Origin: Gautieria morchelliformis | Lineage: Eukaryota; Basidiomycota; Agaricomycetes; Gomphales; Gomphaceae | Assembly: GCA_015179125.1 (NCBI GenBank) | Contig: WHVA01000162.1 | Span: 62,001-126,000 of the forward strand | Direction of reading: 5' to 3' | DNA: 64,000 nt | Shown: positions 32,626 through 44,814 of the stretch, one piece after another | Position numbering within the stretch: position 1 is the stretch's first letter | Layout: every line of letters begins with the position of its first letter | Translations under genes and position numbers: made by a program | Notes under the pieces: model-generated | Seen by the model: the letters and a program-made list of their open reading frames with translations, nothing else | Databases searched by the model: none | What the model was told of the DNA's origin: nothing

Positions 32626-33951
32626 TTAAGGTATTGAGACTTGAGTCCCAACTATAATTGAATCTGTTAAATCTGCACTGTGTATTAACCCTTCAAAGAG
32701 TGCAAGTGCTTCTGCAGCAGTAGGTCTCCTCTGAGGTTCATTATGTGTAATGGTATCAATCAGCTGCTTGTATGGCAGGCAATTCATCAGGATAGAAGCA
32801 GGGCTTTGTGGGTACGTGAGATACATCATTAACTAGCATAAAGCAAGAGCAAAATGGGGCTACTTACTGCATTTGCCCAAGGTTGAATATGTTCCCTCAA
32901 AAGGGCACCAACAGCATACACATCACAGGAGAAGAGATTGACAGGGTCATCCTTGAGGAGCTCTGGCCCTGGGGCTTTGGGATGGAAGCTTACTTCATCA
33001 GGGTGCCGTATGGCCTCGTCCTCCGTGCGCACGATGTGGGACTCGCCAAAGTCAATGAAGGCGTACTTGGCTCCACATGGACCGAAATCTCTTGGTGTCG
33101 AGTCGAACGGGCCAAAGGGGTTGCCTTCAAGCATGTTTATGACCACATTCATATCGTGGACATCCTGTTCCACTGCTTTTCACAAGGGAGCTTATAAACA
33201 GACTGATGGCACTCACGCCGTGAATTATCCCGTTCTGGTGCATGAACGCTAGGCCCTATGCAATTGTGGCGGTGAATCTGCTTAGCCCACGAAACAAGTT
33301 AAAGCTTATTCACCTCGAAGAGCTGTCGCGCATATTCAAGATATTCCTCGATGGATGCACATTGATTCAAGTTAGCGGTTCCCCATTCGGGAGTTACAAT
33401 GATTGACCACTCCCTCGCGTCAAGGACCTCCAAGAGAGGGATGGTGTGATTTCGAGGGTCCGCGCGTAGCGGTGCAGATGACAGGAGTTGAATAACTTTG
33501 AGCTCCATGCTTGAGGTGGGAACAGCCTTGAGAATGACCCGGCGGCCACGCGAGTCGAGCGCGGGGTGAGCGTAGGGTGTCTGGGGCGCGACGCTTTCGA
33601 TCAGAGTGCGTTGTGAATGAACAGGATTCCCATACCGGATACAGTGTGCCCGCAACGTTTTCCGGTTCTCGGATTGCTTTGAATCTGTCTTGGATGAAGC
33701 AGAACGCCTCATCGTACTGTGGATGAAAGGGATCCTGAGGCGCTTTCCTGGGTATGGCAGAGTAGTCCTGGTATATGGAACGGTATGCCTCCGAAGCAGG
33801 ATATGCGAGCGTATAGCCGCGAGAATGAAGATATGACTCGCAGTGCAGCCAGACCTTTCGAAAGAGTTTGACGTCGATCGAGGAACTTCAATGTCAGAAG
33901 TTCAGCGTTGACATCGTAACTGAGTTCCATTGCACAGTACAAACCTGTCAA
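32626..33951 (-). CDS. kinase-like protein, basidiomycete type, multi-exon
   Basis: A likely host protein kinase-like gene. Domain order on the minus strand: N-terminal segment of uncertain exon structure (33660-33950, includes YLHSRGYTL in one frame); N-lobe with VILKAV (Lys) and MELKVIQLL (Glu); PLRADPRNHTIPLLEVL, a motif of a mushroom kinase-like family; a 58-nt intron (33256-33313); a 39-nt exon GLAFMHQNGIIHG; a 52-nt intron (33165-33216); DVHDMNVVINML with the catalytic Asp; AFIDFGESH (DFG); NEPQRRPTAAEAL with the structural Arg. All key residues are present. The last intron (32833-32867) would be only 35 nt, so that junction is uncertain. HGD replaces HRD. No stop interrupts the conserved part. 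Confidence 0.65.
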
Positions 33952-34422
33952 TTATATCCCATGTTTCCTCAAGGAGAAGAAAGTCTAAGCTCGAAGTCAT
34001 ATGTCTACGCGACTCGGATACTCAGCGGAAGACTAATGAACTTCATGTTCTCCAGCTAGTCGAAGTCACGTGGCTGTACGGTTGAACTTACATAAAGGCC
34101 GCGTACTGGCTAGCTAAGATAGAAAGGTGATTATCATACCGTTCTCCCCTTCGCTCCTCCAATGGGAACATCGTGAATTGGTTCTCTATGGTTCTATCCT
34201 CAGCACGACCTCCTCAAAGTGTAACAGCGAAAACGCCTCCTGGGCGCGTAAGCCCGAACCTACGCGCCGCGGAGCGCAATACCCCTGCTTGTTCCGGACT
34301 TACGTGTTGTTAACGTCCTGATCAATAATTGCCGCTGAATATTGGTTCTCGGATAGACGTCCAGGATTGACTAGGTAGTTATCCGATGCTTAGATATTTC
34401 AGTAGGGTACTATCGGGTACCA
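33952..34422. other. intergenic, no gene seen
   Basis: No domain, long frame or repeat is apparent. It separates the kinase-like gene from the left end of the pogo-like element. Confidence 0.4.
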
Positions 34423-34964
34423 GGAGTTTGAAAATTGCATAAAACTGCTTACTGCACCGGAATGCCAGTCTAGGCAGACCTGAAAAGTGGATGGATTATA
34501 AACTACAAAGGTTATTTTGTTCTCTGTAAGGTTCTCTTAATTTTTAAGGGAGCCCTGCATAGCAGAAGCCGCTGTACAGGACTTTGAACACGATGCCGTG
34601 CGATTTCGTCACAAACTGTCACGTTCTGTCACCATTGGGTCACACATTGCCGTCTCTTTCGGCTAGGAGTGCCGTCACGGCACACCATTAGAGTAGTGTC
34701 CAGTCCAGTACAGTACATTATAGAAGTATGCTACTTACTGTACATGAGGAAGTAAGTAGTACACTACATATTGATACATGTACTATGAAACATAGAACTT
34801 GCGGCCCACTTAATAGTGATGGTACGGCCAAAACGAAGGGTCGTAGGACTGATCAGGGCGTCTGGATGCCTCAGGGTACATGGAATATGCGGAGGAGGGA
34901 TTGGCCTGAGAGGGACCAAAACCAGTCAAGGGAAGGGAAGAGGGAGGGAGGCCAGTGTACCCAG

Positions 34965-35335
34965 GGTTTCACGTGAGAGGGACACTGGATGAGCCGGGTA
35001 CGAACTCAGGATACGCCATGTCGTGGGCAGGGGTCGAGCCACGGGCCGAGCGCGCGTGGGGCAGAGGGATACCGGGGATGCCAGGGAGAACAGGGGTGCC
35101 CGCATACACGGGGTTTCGCATGAGAGGGACACCGGAGCCCAACTCGCGGTATGATCTGTCGTGAGCAGGGGTCAAGCCACGGGCCGTGTCCTCGTAGGGC
35201 ATATGGGGACTGGGGATGCCAGGGTGAACAGGGGCACCCACGTACACGGGCTTTCGCGTGAGAGGGACGCTGCCGAACTCGGGGAATGACCTGTCATGAG
35301 CAGGGGTCGAGCCACGGGCCATGCCGCGTGGGGCA
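34965..35335 (-). repeat. roughly 140-150-bp tandem repeat in the transposase tail
   Basis: Three units encode variants of RGSTPAHDRSxPEFGSVPL followed by VYxGxPVxPGIP. It lies in a broken frame at the end of the transposase gene. Confidence 0.75.
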
Positions 35336-38003
35336 GATGTGCAGATAGAGGCGGAATGGCAGGCAGAGGGGGAAGGGCAGGCGGAGGGGGATTTACCTCC
35401 GCAGACAAGTCTCCAATGGATGCACATCGTTTGCGGCTTCGGCGCGCTTTTAAGAAAAGCGCCTGGAAGTGAGGGTTGGTGGCAAGTTCAGGATGGAGGG
35501 TCATGTACTCTTTGATCCGAGATGTCAACTGTGGATAGTCCCCTGTTTGTCGAGGGCGCAGGCAGCTGCGATGTCTTTCAAGTCATCTTTATGTTTATAT
35601 GCTGCGATGGGTTGTTCAAACGTCTTTAAAACCGCATTGTGAGAGCGTTGAAGCTCTCGTGCTTGGGCAGCCGCTTCCAGCTCTTGCTTTTTGGCGGCTT
35701 CCTCAGCCTGCTGGGCCTCACGTCCTCGTTGTTCTTCCTCAAATTGGGCAGCCCGTGTGGGGCACGTTATCACCCGGGGGCCAGCGTGGGTCTTGTGCCG
35801 TTTGGCGGGGTGCTTTTTGGTGCCCTCTTCTATCAGTTGGCGCAGATGAGCTATCTCCATGGCAGCAAGTGTGATGTGTGCCCGCGAGGCCTGGGTCTCT
35901 GCCCGTGAGGCCTGGCTGTCCTCCCGCAAGAGCTGGTTCTCTTCCCGGACCGCCTTGGCCTCTGCCTGGGTGACCCGGGCGGCATGCATGTTAAGGAACA
36001 TGCCATTTATTTGGCTGACGAGACTCTCACTCAGGTTCTCAACTGGCAAGTCATGAATGGACATAGGAGAAGAGAATGCACCGGAGCCAGAGGGCTGGGA
36101 TGAGGAGGCAGAGGAGTGGGCCGCACTATTACGTCGAGTCAGGAGCTTTAGGCGGCGCGTCTTGTCCTGCATAATGCTGCGAATGCCGTACGAGTGACGG
36201 CGATGGCCACTGGAGCCTGTGAGTGCTGATGATGTCATGGAAGAGGTATCCATGGATGAGGGTGGTGAGAGAAACCGATAGTCCCATAGGGATGGAATGG
36301 GTGACTTGACACCCACGGAGTCGGGAGGGGGCTCTTTGGGATTAGGGAGTGTCACGCCCTATAGCTGATCAGCACCAGCCTATGTGACGTTACATGAAAT
36401 ACGCTTGACTTACAGGTTCGTCCTGGACAATCGGTGCGTAATCTGGATCGTTATCATCCATATCGCCCTGCTGCTCCACCATCCCCGCCTTGGCCTCCTC
36501 GTCCTGGTCGTTGTGCTCGTCATCCTCGGCGTTCTCGCCCTCGCCCTGATCTTCCTCGTCATCCTCCTCGTTATTGTCATTCCTTCCTCGCACGCCTGGA
36601 GACCCGCCACTCGCTTGACTATCCTGACTCTCCTGGTCCTCCCCGGGCGTCATCTCCGCACTCTCAGGGGAGGAGGGAAGATCCCCCGACCACAAGTCAG
36701 GCACAACGCCACCGGCCGTCGACGTAGACAGACTGGGTCCAAAGTCTTCGTCCGTGAACACCTGGTCGTCAAACGGGTGGATTCCGCAGCGCTTGAACAC
36801 GCTTTGGATCACCTTCGTCGTCATGGACGTCTCCCGGACGGCGAGATATTCCTTCACGAAGGTTTGGCGTGTGATTGGCCTCCGCTCAATGCCGCTCTTT
36901 TGGCATCAAAGGGCCCACGCAATTTGAAGCAGGCCGAACACAGCGACGTCCAATGGCTGGAGTTTATGGGTCGTATGGGGAGGGAGGGAGTAGAGGATGA
37001 TGTCGTTCTTGGTTGCTAACTCCCGGACGCCGTCTGTCTCATCGGATTTGTGACGGTCCGTAATAAGAAGGATAGGCTTGCCCGAAGGGTTATTCGCGGA
37101 TACGTGTTTGAGGAAAACATCTCTGAACCAGCCCAAATATACCTCATCGTTGGTCCAGCCGTTCTGAGAATACGCAACACTACGAAGCCAGACATCAGTG
37201 CGAACAGGACGTATGTGTACAGAAGGACTCACCCGCCCAATCCAGCGCATTTCCACCAACCTTCTGGCTCCGCGCCGTTCGTCAGCACCACCAACGGTGG
37301 AACTTTGGTGCCGTTGGCGCAAACGGCATCTAGAACGGTGATGTTGGTGAGGGAGTCGGATCGCAGAGCGTACCTATCCTTCACCCCTTTGGTGAAAATA
37401 TATTGTGTGGCGATCCCCTTCCTCCCACCGCCGAGCTGGACACCCTTCTCATCCTCATTGTAAATGTTCTCAGGTGGGACATCGTACTCGGTCAGCACCT
37501 CCTTGAGAAGCTTGAAATGAGACCCGACATTCGTCCTGTTGAAAGCTCAGGCTCGCTTCGGGTTCAGCGCGCGGGGCTTACGCGCCTCGAGTTCCTCGGC
37601 ATGTGTCTTGAGAACGTCGCCAACGTTTACTCGGCTCCTTGCCGCACAACGAGTGAACCGTGTGCTGCAGATCCAGGCGCGAGAGAGGCTCCCCCTTGAG
37701 CGCCTTGAACTTGCACCAGTCGACCACCGCGGAGTTTCGTGGCTGCTTAGCAATTTCTGCTTTTCATGAGCGTCCCGTGGAGCCTGGTGATTACCTTGGA
37801 TACAGTTGCGCAAGGTGCTGTACTTAACATTCCACGCGGTCGCCGCCGCCCTCATACACCGCTTTCATTCGAGATCCCGCATCCTCGTCCATAGGGCTCG
37901 AGATCGCGGTCGCCCCGCTGGATTGAGGCATGGGTACAGTACAGTATTTAGCGCGGATGTGGATGGCAGTGGATGGCAGAGAACAAAAGGCGGCGGAGTG
38001 AGT
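34965..38003 (-). pseudogene. pogo-like (DDE1) transposase with acidic linker and SAP-like tail
   Basis: Cut-and-paste transposase. On the minus strand: HTH-like AWNVKYSTLRNCIQG; THAEELEARKPRALNPKRA, then TGA (37547-37549), then the same frame; NIYNEDEKGVQLGGG (first Asp); a GTGAGT intron near 37190-37233; ILLITDRHKSDET where D-G-H is usual; SLPPHTTHKLQPLDVAVFG (last Asp); TGA at 36906-36908, again in frame; KEYLAVRETSM; a 70-residue Asp/Glu-rich linker (36410-36640); a GTAAGT...CTATAG intron near 36361-36415; a coiled coil; KHKDDLKDIAAACAL resembling a SAP motif; then, after a shift at 35525, LTSRIKEYMTLHPEL and a tail of about 48-residue repeats (34965-35330). The N-terminus is also shifted near 37870. 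Inactive. Confidence 0.78.
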
Positions 38004-38750
38004 CGGAGTCTCATGCCAAGATCCGGCCGCGCGGGCGCCTGTCACGCAGAGTAATTAGCTGCAGCGTGACTAGCCCTTGTTTCTCCCACCAGCCCCTGCC
38101 ACCGGCATAGTAGAATTAAGGACTAAACACCAAATAGGGTTATATGAAATGTAAATCACGCAAAATCCCAGCAAAACAGAGGTCTCAGGAGTGCATGAAG
38201 GCTCTCCAGTGCTAAATTACACGTCGTGCATGGTCATTTTACGTGATCTTCGCGACCCCACGCGTCCCAAGAAAGATTCAGTATTTACTAACAACTCTAG
38301 CTACAGAGTTCATTAACTCGGGCCCTCATGGCCGGCTTCAACCCAAATTTTCAAACTCTGGTTATTTTCAAACTCCAGCACGTATGTACGAACTTACAAG
38401 TTGATGTCCATCACAATGATACTGAGAATTTTTCCAAGTAGAAGCACGCTGCGGTAAATCCAGTATATGAACTGGTCTTTGCTCCCAGTACCGCGAGTCG
38501 GGGTACTTATGCCCAAGTAATGGTAAGGAAAGGTGCCAATCTTTATTATTTAATCATCCCTCTGCTCGACGCATGCTCCAAACGCACACACGCATACCCA
38601 TGTCCCGTCCCTCGGATGTCGCCATGAACCAGGTGTCCTGCCTACCAGTAAAGTTGTATATTTAACACCCTATGAATGTGGAGGCGTCATAGTCATAGTG
38701 AGTTGGTGCGCTGGGATTTAACTCTTTTTCACTGATCATATACAGGCGAT
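38004..38750. other. intergenic, no gene seen
   Basis: It contains the putative right terminus of the pogo-like element. No coding signal. Confidence 0.4.
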
Positions 38751-40016
38751 GGCTATCGCTGGGAACGTCAGCTGTGCTCTCCTGTCCTCACTCCTGCTGG
38801 CCGTTGGTCTTCCGACTCTCTTAAATGGGCGGCGTAAATCTCCAGACGCATCCGCTACCTTTGCTCGTTAACAGGTCGCGTGAGTGTTTCCATCATGTTT
38901 ATCGTCTCTCACTCATTCCCTCTTAGAGTATTTGTGATCTTCCTCCTTTGTTCAGACTTGGTCCAAAGCATTTCTGGCATCATTCACGCAAAATGGACCG
39001 CCAAACACCGCCTGCCTGGAAGTGCCACATACATAACTCCAGGTGAATAGGTAATTTGATCCAACTATGTTAACCTAACTTATAGCTACTGCTCTGGTTA
39101 TTGGCGACCTAGGGTCAGCTGTGTGGTATCGCGTGTCATATTGCCACGAATTATTACACGACTAAGTCATATATCTCTTAGGCGCTGTGTCATCACAGGT
39201 CATACTTTCAGTGTCCTTGCGCTCGAAAGGCAGTGGTCACGAAAAGTTGTCGTGTCAATTGTGGTAACTGGCTGGACATTCGTGACATCACAAAGTGAGT
39301 ATGCGCCGATTATCGTCCTTAATCAGGCAGTCTTGAAGCGGCTTTTGCTCCCTGGTCCTAACGAATAAGCGCAAGTTAATTGACGACCGATGATCCTCAT
39401 ATCACTCCACTCAGCTTGAAAACCCAGCTTCTGTTGCCGGCACATGGTATGTATTAGGCACCTCAAAGAAGCAAATCACTAACATGTTGTGTGCATATTA
39501 TTACCCGGCAGGTGTTGCAAAACTTGGGATACACTACATCCCGGTGAGTGATGGCTCCACCACGCTTCTGGGATAACTGATAGAGGATTTCCCTATCAGC
39601 TGTTGATCGCCGCCACAGTGATCGTGATGCTTTGCGGGTTAGTTTTTCTAGTGTTATTAGGAACTATCAGCTTCGCGCGCCATCGTTCACTTGGCCCTCT
39701 GAGCAATGAAATTTCTCGCCAACGAGTAATTGCAAAACGCATGTGCGGTCTTATATGTTGTTCCATCCAATGTTCCTTATACCAGTCTTACCTGAGGTAT
39801 CCATTCGATGAAATCTTACAAACAGCTATCGCCTGGAATGACATGAGCTGCGCAGCGTATCTCACTTGCATTCTCCCCTCCTCCCTATTTCTGTCACGCA
39901 TCTTATTGGCCTGCGAGGCAGTTCCTGAGGTTATCTTGATAATGGCAAGTGATGCAGATGAGACGGATGGTGGCACAGGTATGTCATGTAAAAGTTTATG
40001 TTTCTACACACTTTAA
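38751..40016 (+). CDS. possible seven-helix (GPCR, cAMP-receptor-like) host gene, multi-exon
   Basis: A set of short hydrophobic exons in receptor order. MAIAGNVSCALLSSLLLAVG could be helix 1. VFVIFLLCSDLVQSISGII with HAKWTAKHRLPG fits helix 2 and the first loop. VIGDLGSAVW then, after a GTATCG...CTCTTAG intron, ITGHTFSVLALERQWSRK matches helix 3 of fungal cAMP/Git3-like receptors (their HTF-x-V-x-x-x-x-x-x-W pattern). LLIAATVIVMLCGLVFLVLL (about 39600) looks like helix 5, then ISRQRVIAKRM. The exon joins between helices 3 and 5 are unclear and no ligand or G-protein motif is decisive. It may be intact or decayed. Alternative: another multi-pass membrane protein. Confidence 0.45.
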
Positions 40017-40044
40017 TCACCAGTCTTGTTTGAATTAGATACTG

Positions 40045-43000
40045 TTACACCTCTGAGAGACGTTGACATTGTTGATAAATGTGATGAGGGACCATCAGGT
40101 AGTGCAAGTAAGTTATCACATAGCTGCGCAATTCTTCGTAATGAGTGACACATTTGTAGGTGAACCATCTGAACCTGATGTAATCCCTTTGCAGGCCCTG
40201 GGGTGTTGTGATACAGATCTCAGCAATGTGTCGACGAGTGAGCTCATGCTATATGCACTTGCGAATATAGAGAATGCTGGTGATGAGGGTGGCTATGCAG
40301 TTCGCCATGGCAAGCAAGCCATGAATCAATTTGGCCAGCCACGAAAAGGAGAAGTGGCAGACCCTCATGGATGAAATCCTCTGGCGGCAGCCTTCCCATG
40401 CCTTTGGCCATATGGTGTTGGGTGCATTGAGGCAGAGCGTCCTTGTAAAGTCAGTTTTCCTGATCATATCCGGTGGTGCCTGCAATACTACGATCGCTGT
40501 TTTGCTACCCACCACTCCTTTCCTTTTGTGACATTTGGCATGGAGCAAAAACGGCAAGGACTTCATTATGCATGGTTGCAGATGCAGCACAGAAATTTCG
40601 AAGCAGATGCTCACACTCTGTCAACCATTACACCTGAAGATATTTACAAAGCCCAGGTTGAAGAAGATTCACATCAGCCAATTAGTGATCCACGCCTTCG
40701 GCTTCTAAAGAAACATATCTTTGCTACTGGCAGCTGCATCATGGGATCTGACAGATGCGTGCAGGATACCGTAGTCAAATCTGGTCAACAACATTGTTTC
40801 TGAATCCTCCTACACTGTGGACAACATGGAACTACTGTGATATTCATGATCCTATTGTTCAAATATTAGCTGGTGAGGAAATTGATATGGACATGTTCTT
40901 ACGCACAGCAGGGCCCAGTGCTGAGAAGCGTGCACGGAATGTGGCACATAACCCTTATGCAGCAGCCAAATTTTTCTACTTCATGTGTCATACTATGCTG
41001 GAGGCATTATTTGGCATACGGATGAGCAGTGGTCGAGTTGTCACGGAAATGGGGATACTTGGCCCTGTCAGTGGCTATTTTGGTGTTGTTGAGGCTCAAG
41101 GACGGGGGACGCTACATCTACATATGATAATGTGGTTGCAGGATGCACCTACAACAGCTGAGATGCACAGCTTGCTCAGCACAGAGGCATTTCGCAGCCA
41201 AGTGCAGGCATACATTCGAGCAAACATACGTTCACATCTAGACGGTCTATCTTCAGCAGAGGAAATCAAGGCCATTCCATGAGAGCCTGATCTGGCATAC
41301 ATGCGGGCACCACATCCCAATGCCATTGATTACGATGCACAAATGAGTGAGCTGGAGTTACGGTTAGTCAGGTCACAGCAGGTGCACACTTGCAAGCAGC
41401 AGACTTGCCTACGCTTCAATAAACAAGCCAAGCTGGTATGCAAACAGCGAGCGCCATGGCCAATCCCAGAGGATGATATAATACATTCCAATGGGGAATG
41501 GGCATCTCGACGAAGTTATGGTTACCTGAATAACTGGATTCCGGCTGTCATGCCATCACTGCGGTGCAATCACGATGCAAAACTGCTTACCAATGGTGCA
41601 GAAACCAAGGATTGTGGCTGGTATATTACTAGTTACCAAACCAAGAAACAAAATAAATCGCACAATAGGTCAGCATTACTTGCAAAAGCATTTGCCTATC
41701 ATCAGGCAGATACCAGTTCCCTTGATGACATTCGAGAAAGGAACCGGTTGCTTATTTTTCGGGCTTGCAATGCTCTTAATAAAGAACAGGAACTGTCAGC
41801 ACCACAAGTTATCTCATACCAGATGGGGTGGGGTGATGCACTACGATCTCACCAATATGTTCCATTGTACTGGTCAAGTGTAGTGAGTGCATTAGTCAAG
41901 GAGTACCCTGTACTCAAACAGTCTACAAATCACAAGTCAGTTCACCATTTGCATTCCATAGTGTACAGGTACTAACAATGTTGAATGTTCTAGCCTAGCA
42001 GCTGGTAATGTTGCTAATGTGGCGGACCTTGATGATGTTGAGTTGGATGCTTCCCCAAATGTGCCAGAAACCCGAGACAATGACAAAGAGCTTGGCAATG
42101 AGGTAACAACAGAATTGGCTATATAACCTGAGCAAACTGACACTGTTATAGGACCATGACACTCTGACATTGGAGTTTACACCAAGCGGTAAACTCACAG
42201 TGAAGTCACAATTGCAAGATTATCAGTATCGTGGTGAAGAGCTGGAGGACATGTCTTTTTTGTTTTTCATTGCAAGCACGTACGAGGAACCTATCTCCAA
42301 GCATGATAAAGGCAAAGAACGATCAGCATCTACAACAGAAGGACATGGAGATTTGTCACAAGCACCTAAAAGAGGTCATCCAAAGAATGACCGTGCCGAT
42401 TACCTTTCACCACATCCAAGGAGCGACAAGGTTCGGCGTGTTGTACGTAGACAAGGACACAACACCATTCCTAACGTTATAGGACACTGGTTTCCTCGAA
42501 GAGATGATCCTGATATTCAGCCCTTGTATTGTGCAAGCATGCTCGCTCTACTCACCCCGTGGCGGAACCTTACGGAGCTGATCCAGCCAACGAAAGTTGG
42601 GAGAGAGCATTTGATAAGTTTATGGCAACGGCTTCTAAACGAATCCACGATATTATAGCAGGCATTCAGTATTATTATGACTGTGGTGACTCAGCGGACA
42701 AGTCTAGACTGGAAAGGCACCCAGATGCTGAACTTGGTGATGGTGCACAGAGGGTTGATGATATAGGCGATAATCAGACTGTCATGGATGAGGACGCAGG
42801 CATGGAAGATAGGCAACAACATATTCTGCTCACAGAAGAAGATGTTGAACACATGATTGCTGCACAAAGGCCATGGCGAGAAGTTGAACATGGACGCCGT
42901 GCGCTTGAAGTGGCGAAATCAGCTTGTATCTTTCCAAACGACTGCAGATCGTGGGAGATCAGCGAGGAAGACAATGTGGCCGCAGCAAGTGGTATCAAGC

Positions 43001-44814
43001 TCAGCCAGTTAGTGGAATGGCAGGCGGCACTGGTACAAGATGCCAATCGCAGCAAAATAACAAGTGTTGCCATTACAGGTGGCGAAGCAGGAGATGATGA
43101 TACTGGACAAGTTTTGAGCAACATCAACTTGATTCACAACCATCATCAGAACCCAGCTGTGGAGCTGATGCAAGATGTCGGCCCTGTCGAAGAAGAACTC
43201 ATGAGCGTTGATCCATCATGCCTTTTTGTCGAACAGCGCGGGCTTTTGATATCATTCACTGGCATCTTGGGGAAACACTTGCTGGGCACATACCACTGCA
43301 GCTTCTGATGCACATCCTGGGAGAAGGAGGTGTTGGCAAATCAAAGGTTATTCAGACAGTAACAGATGACTTCACCGTGCACGCCGTTCGGAACTGGCTG
43401 GTGAAGGCAGCGTATACAGGAATAGCAGCCTCAATCATTGGTGGTAGCACCTTACACACCATTGCTATGCTGCCTCGCAATGGGAAGCAGCAGTCAGCTG
43501 AGACACAGAAGAAGTTAACGGAATACTGGGCAAATGTGCGCTATCTCATCATAGATGAGATATCAATGGTATCCCGAGACTTGTCAGCCAAATTGAGTCG
43601 GATTGTTACTAAAGCGAAAGCCCAGAATGGCCAGCCAGGAGAGAACAGCCCATTTGGAGGAGTCAACATCATAATTTTAGGGGATTTGCATCAGTTTCCA
43701 CCTGTTGCAGGACCGAAGTCAGCACCGTTATATTGGCCAATAAATCAGGGGAAAGATACTGAAGAGGAGATCAATGGGAGGATGATATATGAAGAATTCA
43801 AAACAGTTGTTCGACTGCAGAGGCAGGTACGCATAACAGATCCTGATTGGCAAGATCTGCTTCAGAATGCACGACATGGCCGCTGCAAGGAGCCTCACCT
43901 ACATCTATTGCGGTCTCTCATCTTGACAAATGCCGAGTGCACCAAAGTAGATATTTCTGCAGCCCCATGGAATGATGCTGTTCTTGTGACACCTAGGCAT
44001 GCCGTTCGTGTCCTGTGGAATGAAGCAGCAGTGGAGCAACATTGTAGCAGGACAGGCAACCGCTTGTTCACCAGTCGAGCAGAAGATACCATTCGAGGAT
44101 GTTCTTTAACACTCGCAGAAAATTTGCAGCTGGTAGCAGGAAAACGGGGCGGGAAGGGGAAGGATGTACAGATAAAGCAGCTTTGCCACCAGCTGTACAG
44201 GTTGTGGTGGGCATGAAAGTGATGGTCACATTCAATGTGCAGACCGAGCTGGATATCGCAAATGGTGGGCAAGGAGAGGTGGTGGGTATTGTTCTTGATG
44301 AACGAGAACCTAACATTGCAGAAGCTGAGGCCAAGAAACACCTGAAATATCCTCCGGCTTACGTGCTAGTCAAGCTAAACCGAACCAAAGCAGCCAAGCT
44401 TCCAGGACTAGCAGAGGGAGTTGTACCGATTGTCCCAATTCAGAAGACATTCACGATTCTAATAGGGAAAAGTCGCAAGACAGTAACAAGAAGGCAGCTA
44501 CCATTGACTGCGGCTTACGCTTTCACCAATTACCGTTCCCAAGGACAGACCCTGCCGTGCGTCATCGTCGACATTGCAGCCCCCCAACTGGGGGATTAAC
44601 CCCATTCAACGCGTATGTTGCACTGTCAAGAAGCTCTGGATCATCAACAATTCGTCTGTTGCGCGATTTCGATGACAAGCTATTTACCCAACATCCGAGC
44701 GAGTTTTTGCGGTTGGAGGATGAGCGATTGGAGAAGTTAGACCATGAGACCACGGCATGGTGGGAACAGCGCACCAAACTTATCAGAAACAGTGTAGGAC
44801 AGATTCCGACATAA
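40045..44814 (+). mobile_element. second Helitron, distinct lineage (boundaries not found)
   Basis: It encodes Rep and Pif1 in the same order as the 18-31 kb element but with different sequence and motifs. A 3' hairpin-CTAG end was not convincingly located. The coding part defines the interval. Confidence 0.65.
40249..44814 (+). pseudogene. Helitron Rep-Pif1 protein, lineage 2, multiply frameshifted
   Basis: Order: KQAMNQFGQPRKGE; FPCLWPYGVGCIEAER; HHSFPFVTFGMEQKRQ (40375-40560); YCDIHDPIVQILAGEE; HNPYAAAKFFYFMC; GRGTLHLHMIMWL (His metal motif, about 41105); TGA at 41280-41282 where CGA is likely (IP-stop-EPDLAYMRAP); WYITSYQTKKQ (Tyr-x3-Tyr, about 41620); a GTAACA...TTATAG intron near 42103-42151; IPNVIGHWFPRRDD; HILGEGGVGKSK (Walker A, about 43310); YLIIDEISM (Walker B); ILGDLHQFPPV (motif III); AYAFTNYRSQGQT; NAYVALSRSSGSS. 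Frame changes occur near 40750, 42560, 43250, 44150 and 44590. All helicase motifs are readable, unlike in the first Helitron, but the frame is broken. Confidence 0.82.

Larger units (their letters stand above)
34423..38376 (-). mobile_element. pogo-like DNA transposon (ends tentative)
   Basis: GGAGTTTGAAAAT occurs at 34423-34435 and in inverse orientation at 38364-38376, enclosing the transposase gene. TA dinucleotides lie near both, as expected for Tc1/mariner-pogo target sites, but the flanking bases between TA and the motif differ in length, so the exact ends are unproven. Confidence 0.5.
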
